This document shows, piece after piece, positions 5,503-6,098 of a stretch of DNA of 6,098 bases. Position numbers and translations under genes: made by a program. The notes under the pieces were generated by a model. It did no database searches. It was not told the DNA's origin and worked only from the letters and a program-made list of their open reading frames with translations. Source of the DNA: Lentisphaeria bacterium. GTDB taxonomy: Bacteria; Verrucomicrobiota; Lentisphaeria; Victivallales; UBA1829. Positions within the stretch are counted from its first letter, which is position 1. Each line of letters opens with the position of its first letter. The stretch covers positions 1-6,098 of the forward strand of contig JAFYBD010000264.1 of NCBI GenBank assembly GCA_017540385.1. Direction: 5' to 3'.

Positions 5503-5833
5503 GGCCGGGGATGCGCTTGAAAAGCCCCCAGAGGTCGTCGCCGATGCTGAACGTGCCGAGCGTGTCGAATCCGCCGGAATAACGGCTCAGGATGGTCGCC
5601 GAGACCTCCTCCGGGTCGCGCGAGGGCAGCTGGGCGAAGACGAAACGGGCGTCGCGGTCGCCGGGGTCGCCGGCGGCACATTCGTTGAAGACGAACATGA
5701 TCGTGCCGCCGATGGGGCAGATGCCGGTGAAACGAAGCGGCGTTTTGCGCCGCACGGCCTTGTCGAGCGCTTCGCCCGCGACTTTGCGGTCGAAGAGGAT
5801 GTCGTCTTCGCTGAGCGTGATGATGCGGATCAT
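5495..5833 (-). CDS. Conserved-looking protein of unknown function, 112 residues
   Basis: I do not recognise this protein. It starts with MIRIITLSEDDILFDRKVAG, followed by a basic KAVRRK, a Gly/Cys-containing turn TGICPIGGTIMFVFNE (36-51), an acidic Gly/Asp loop, RFVFAQLPSRDPEEV, and a C-terminal DTLGTFSIGDDLWGLFKRIP. The alternation suggests a small soluble alpha/beta domain. There is no signal peptide or membrane segment, and two cysteines (39, 52) flank a beta strand. The start at 5833 is strong: AAAGGAG lies 9 bases upstream and the ATG overlaps the pyrophosphorylase stop as ATGA. An upstream extension to 5923 in the same frame is rejected because it reads through the neighbouring gene and has an Arg-rich, low-complexity look. 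It also overlaps yraN by 8 bases, so it is co-translated between two recognisable genes. Confidence 0.8.
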   Translation of the reverse strand: MIRIITLSEDDILFDRKVAGEALDKAVRRKTPLRFTGICPIGGTIMFVFNECAAGDPGDRDARFVFAQLPSRDPEEVSATILSRYSGGFDTLGTFSIGDDLWGLFKRIPGHA

Positions 5834-6098
5834 TTGCCGAAACTCCTTTCCTGTCCGGGCCGGATCGCCTCCGGCGGGTTCGCACGGAAATATTCGACGG
5901 CGTCCTCGTCGCAGATCACGCACCGGGGCGAGATTTCGACCAGGGCGGCCGGGGTTCCGTCGGGGTTGCGCGGGACGGTGACGCCCGCCAGTTCGAGACG
6001 CCGCGCGTCGCGCGCCACCAGCATCGCCCGGCAGGACTCCGCGGAGTCGACGCCGGTGGCGTTCTTGGTGGGGCCGAACATCTCCTTGCGGCTGCCCT
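5830..6098 (-). CDS. UDPGP-family UDP-N-acetylhexosamine pyrophosphorylase-like protein, C-terminal 88 residues (5' end outside window)
   Basis: The frame is open from the window edge to the stop at 5830, giving the last 88 residues. GSRKEMFGPTKNATG corresponds to the R-E-x-E-F-x-P-L-K-N segment of the UAP1/AGX type of UDPGP nucleotidyltransferases, whose Lys contacts the substrate phosphates. It is followed by a helix (SAESCRAMLVARDARRLELAG) at the place where family members have a T-A-R-x-A-L helix, then VEISPRCVI, matching the family's C-E-I-S-P strand. The full enzyme would join UTP and a hexosamine 1-phosphate to make UDP-GlcNAc or UDP-GalNAc, a precursor of peptidoglycan and lipopolysaccharide. 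This is the eukaryotic-like type, distinct from bacterial GlmU. An ATG at 6081 is not the start: AAGGAG abuts it without spacing and the conserved motif continues upstream. Sugar specificity cannot be judged from the tail; a UDP-glucose enzyme of the same superfamily is possible. Confidence 0.78.
   Translation of the reverse strand, partial: GSRKEMFGPTKNATGVDSAESCRAMLVARDARRLELAGVTVPRNPDGTPAALVEISPRCVICDEDAVEYFRANPPEAIRPGQERSFGK
5843..5849 (-). promoter_or_regulatory. Ribosome binding site fixing the start of the 112-residue gene
   Basis: AAAGGAG lies 9 bases before the ATG at 5833 and inside the end of the pyrophosphorylase gene. It is the best Shine-Dalgarno match in the window and decides for the short form over the longer in-frame extension. 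Confidence 0.75.

Noticed and set aside
1..6098. CRISPR arrays, tRNA/rRNA genes, insertion sequences, inverted-repeat ends or phage attachment sites
   Set aside because: I looked for spaced direct repeats, cloverleaf-like segments and transposase motifs and saw none; the genes are evenly GC-rich and intact apart from the two cut by the window edges.

Overview
The window is a gene-dense, GC-rich stretch (about 60-65% G+C by eye) from a Gram-negative bacterium. All ten genes I can support lie on the minus strand, so transcription runs from high to low coordinates. A LolA-like periplasmic carrier and an RND/MMPL-type exporter imply an outer membrane. A eukaryotic-like UDP-N-acetylhexosamine pyrophosphorylase and the base composition would fit the Planctomycetes-Verrucomicrobia-Lentisphaerae group. 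This placement is a weak inference; nothing here is diagnostic of a taxon.

Upstream block (6098 down to 4957). It holds the C-terminal end of a UDPGP-family nucleotidyltransferase, a 112-residue protein I do not recognise, and a YraN/UPF0102 nuclease-fold protein. Each start codon overlaps the previous stop codon (by 4 and 8 bases), so this looks like one transcript with coupled translation.

Intergenic gap (4956 down to 4794, 163 bases). This is the only sizeable non-coding stretch. It contains an AT-rich patch with a sigma70-like promoter pointing into the next block, and a GC hairpin near the predicted 5' end of the message.

Downstream block (4793 down to 1, continuing past the window edge). 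Seven genes run in order: 3-ketoacyl-ACP reductase, ketosynthase, acyl carrier protein, PlsC-type acyltransferase, ApeP/FabZ-like hotdog dehydratase, LolA-like carrier, and the N-terminus of an MMPL/RND exporter. The last three are joined by two 4-base ATGA overlaps. The first five could build an ACP-bound acyl chain and transfer it to an acceptor; the last two could move the product across the periplasm. This content matches the core of aryl polyene (APE), flexirubin and related type II fatty-acid/polyketide-like clusters. No enoyl reductase is visible, so an unsaturated or polyene product is plausible. The starter unit, any chain-length factor, a tyrosine/phenylalanine ammonia-lyase and most of the exporter would lie outside the window, so the product cannot be named.

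The genes most worth a second look are the reductase, whose catalytic-tetrad Asn is replaced by Gly, and the unknown 112-residue protein beside yraN.
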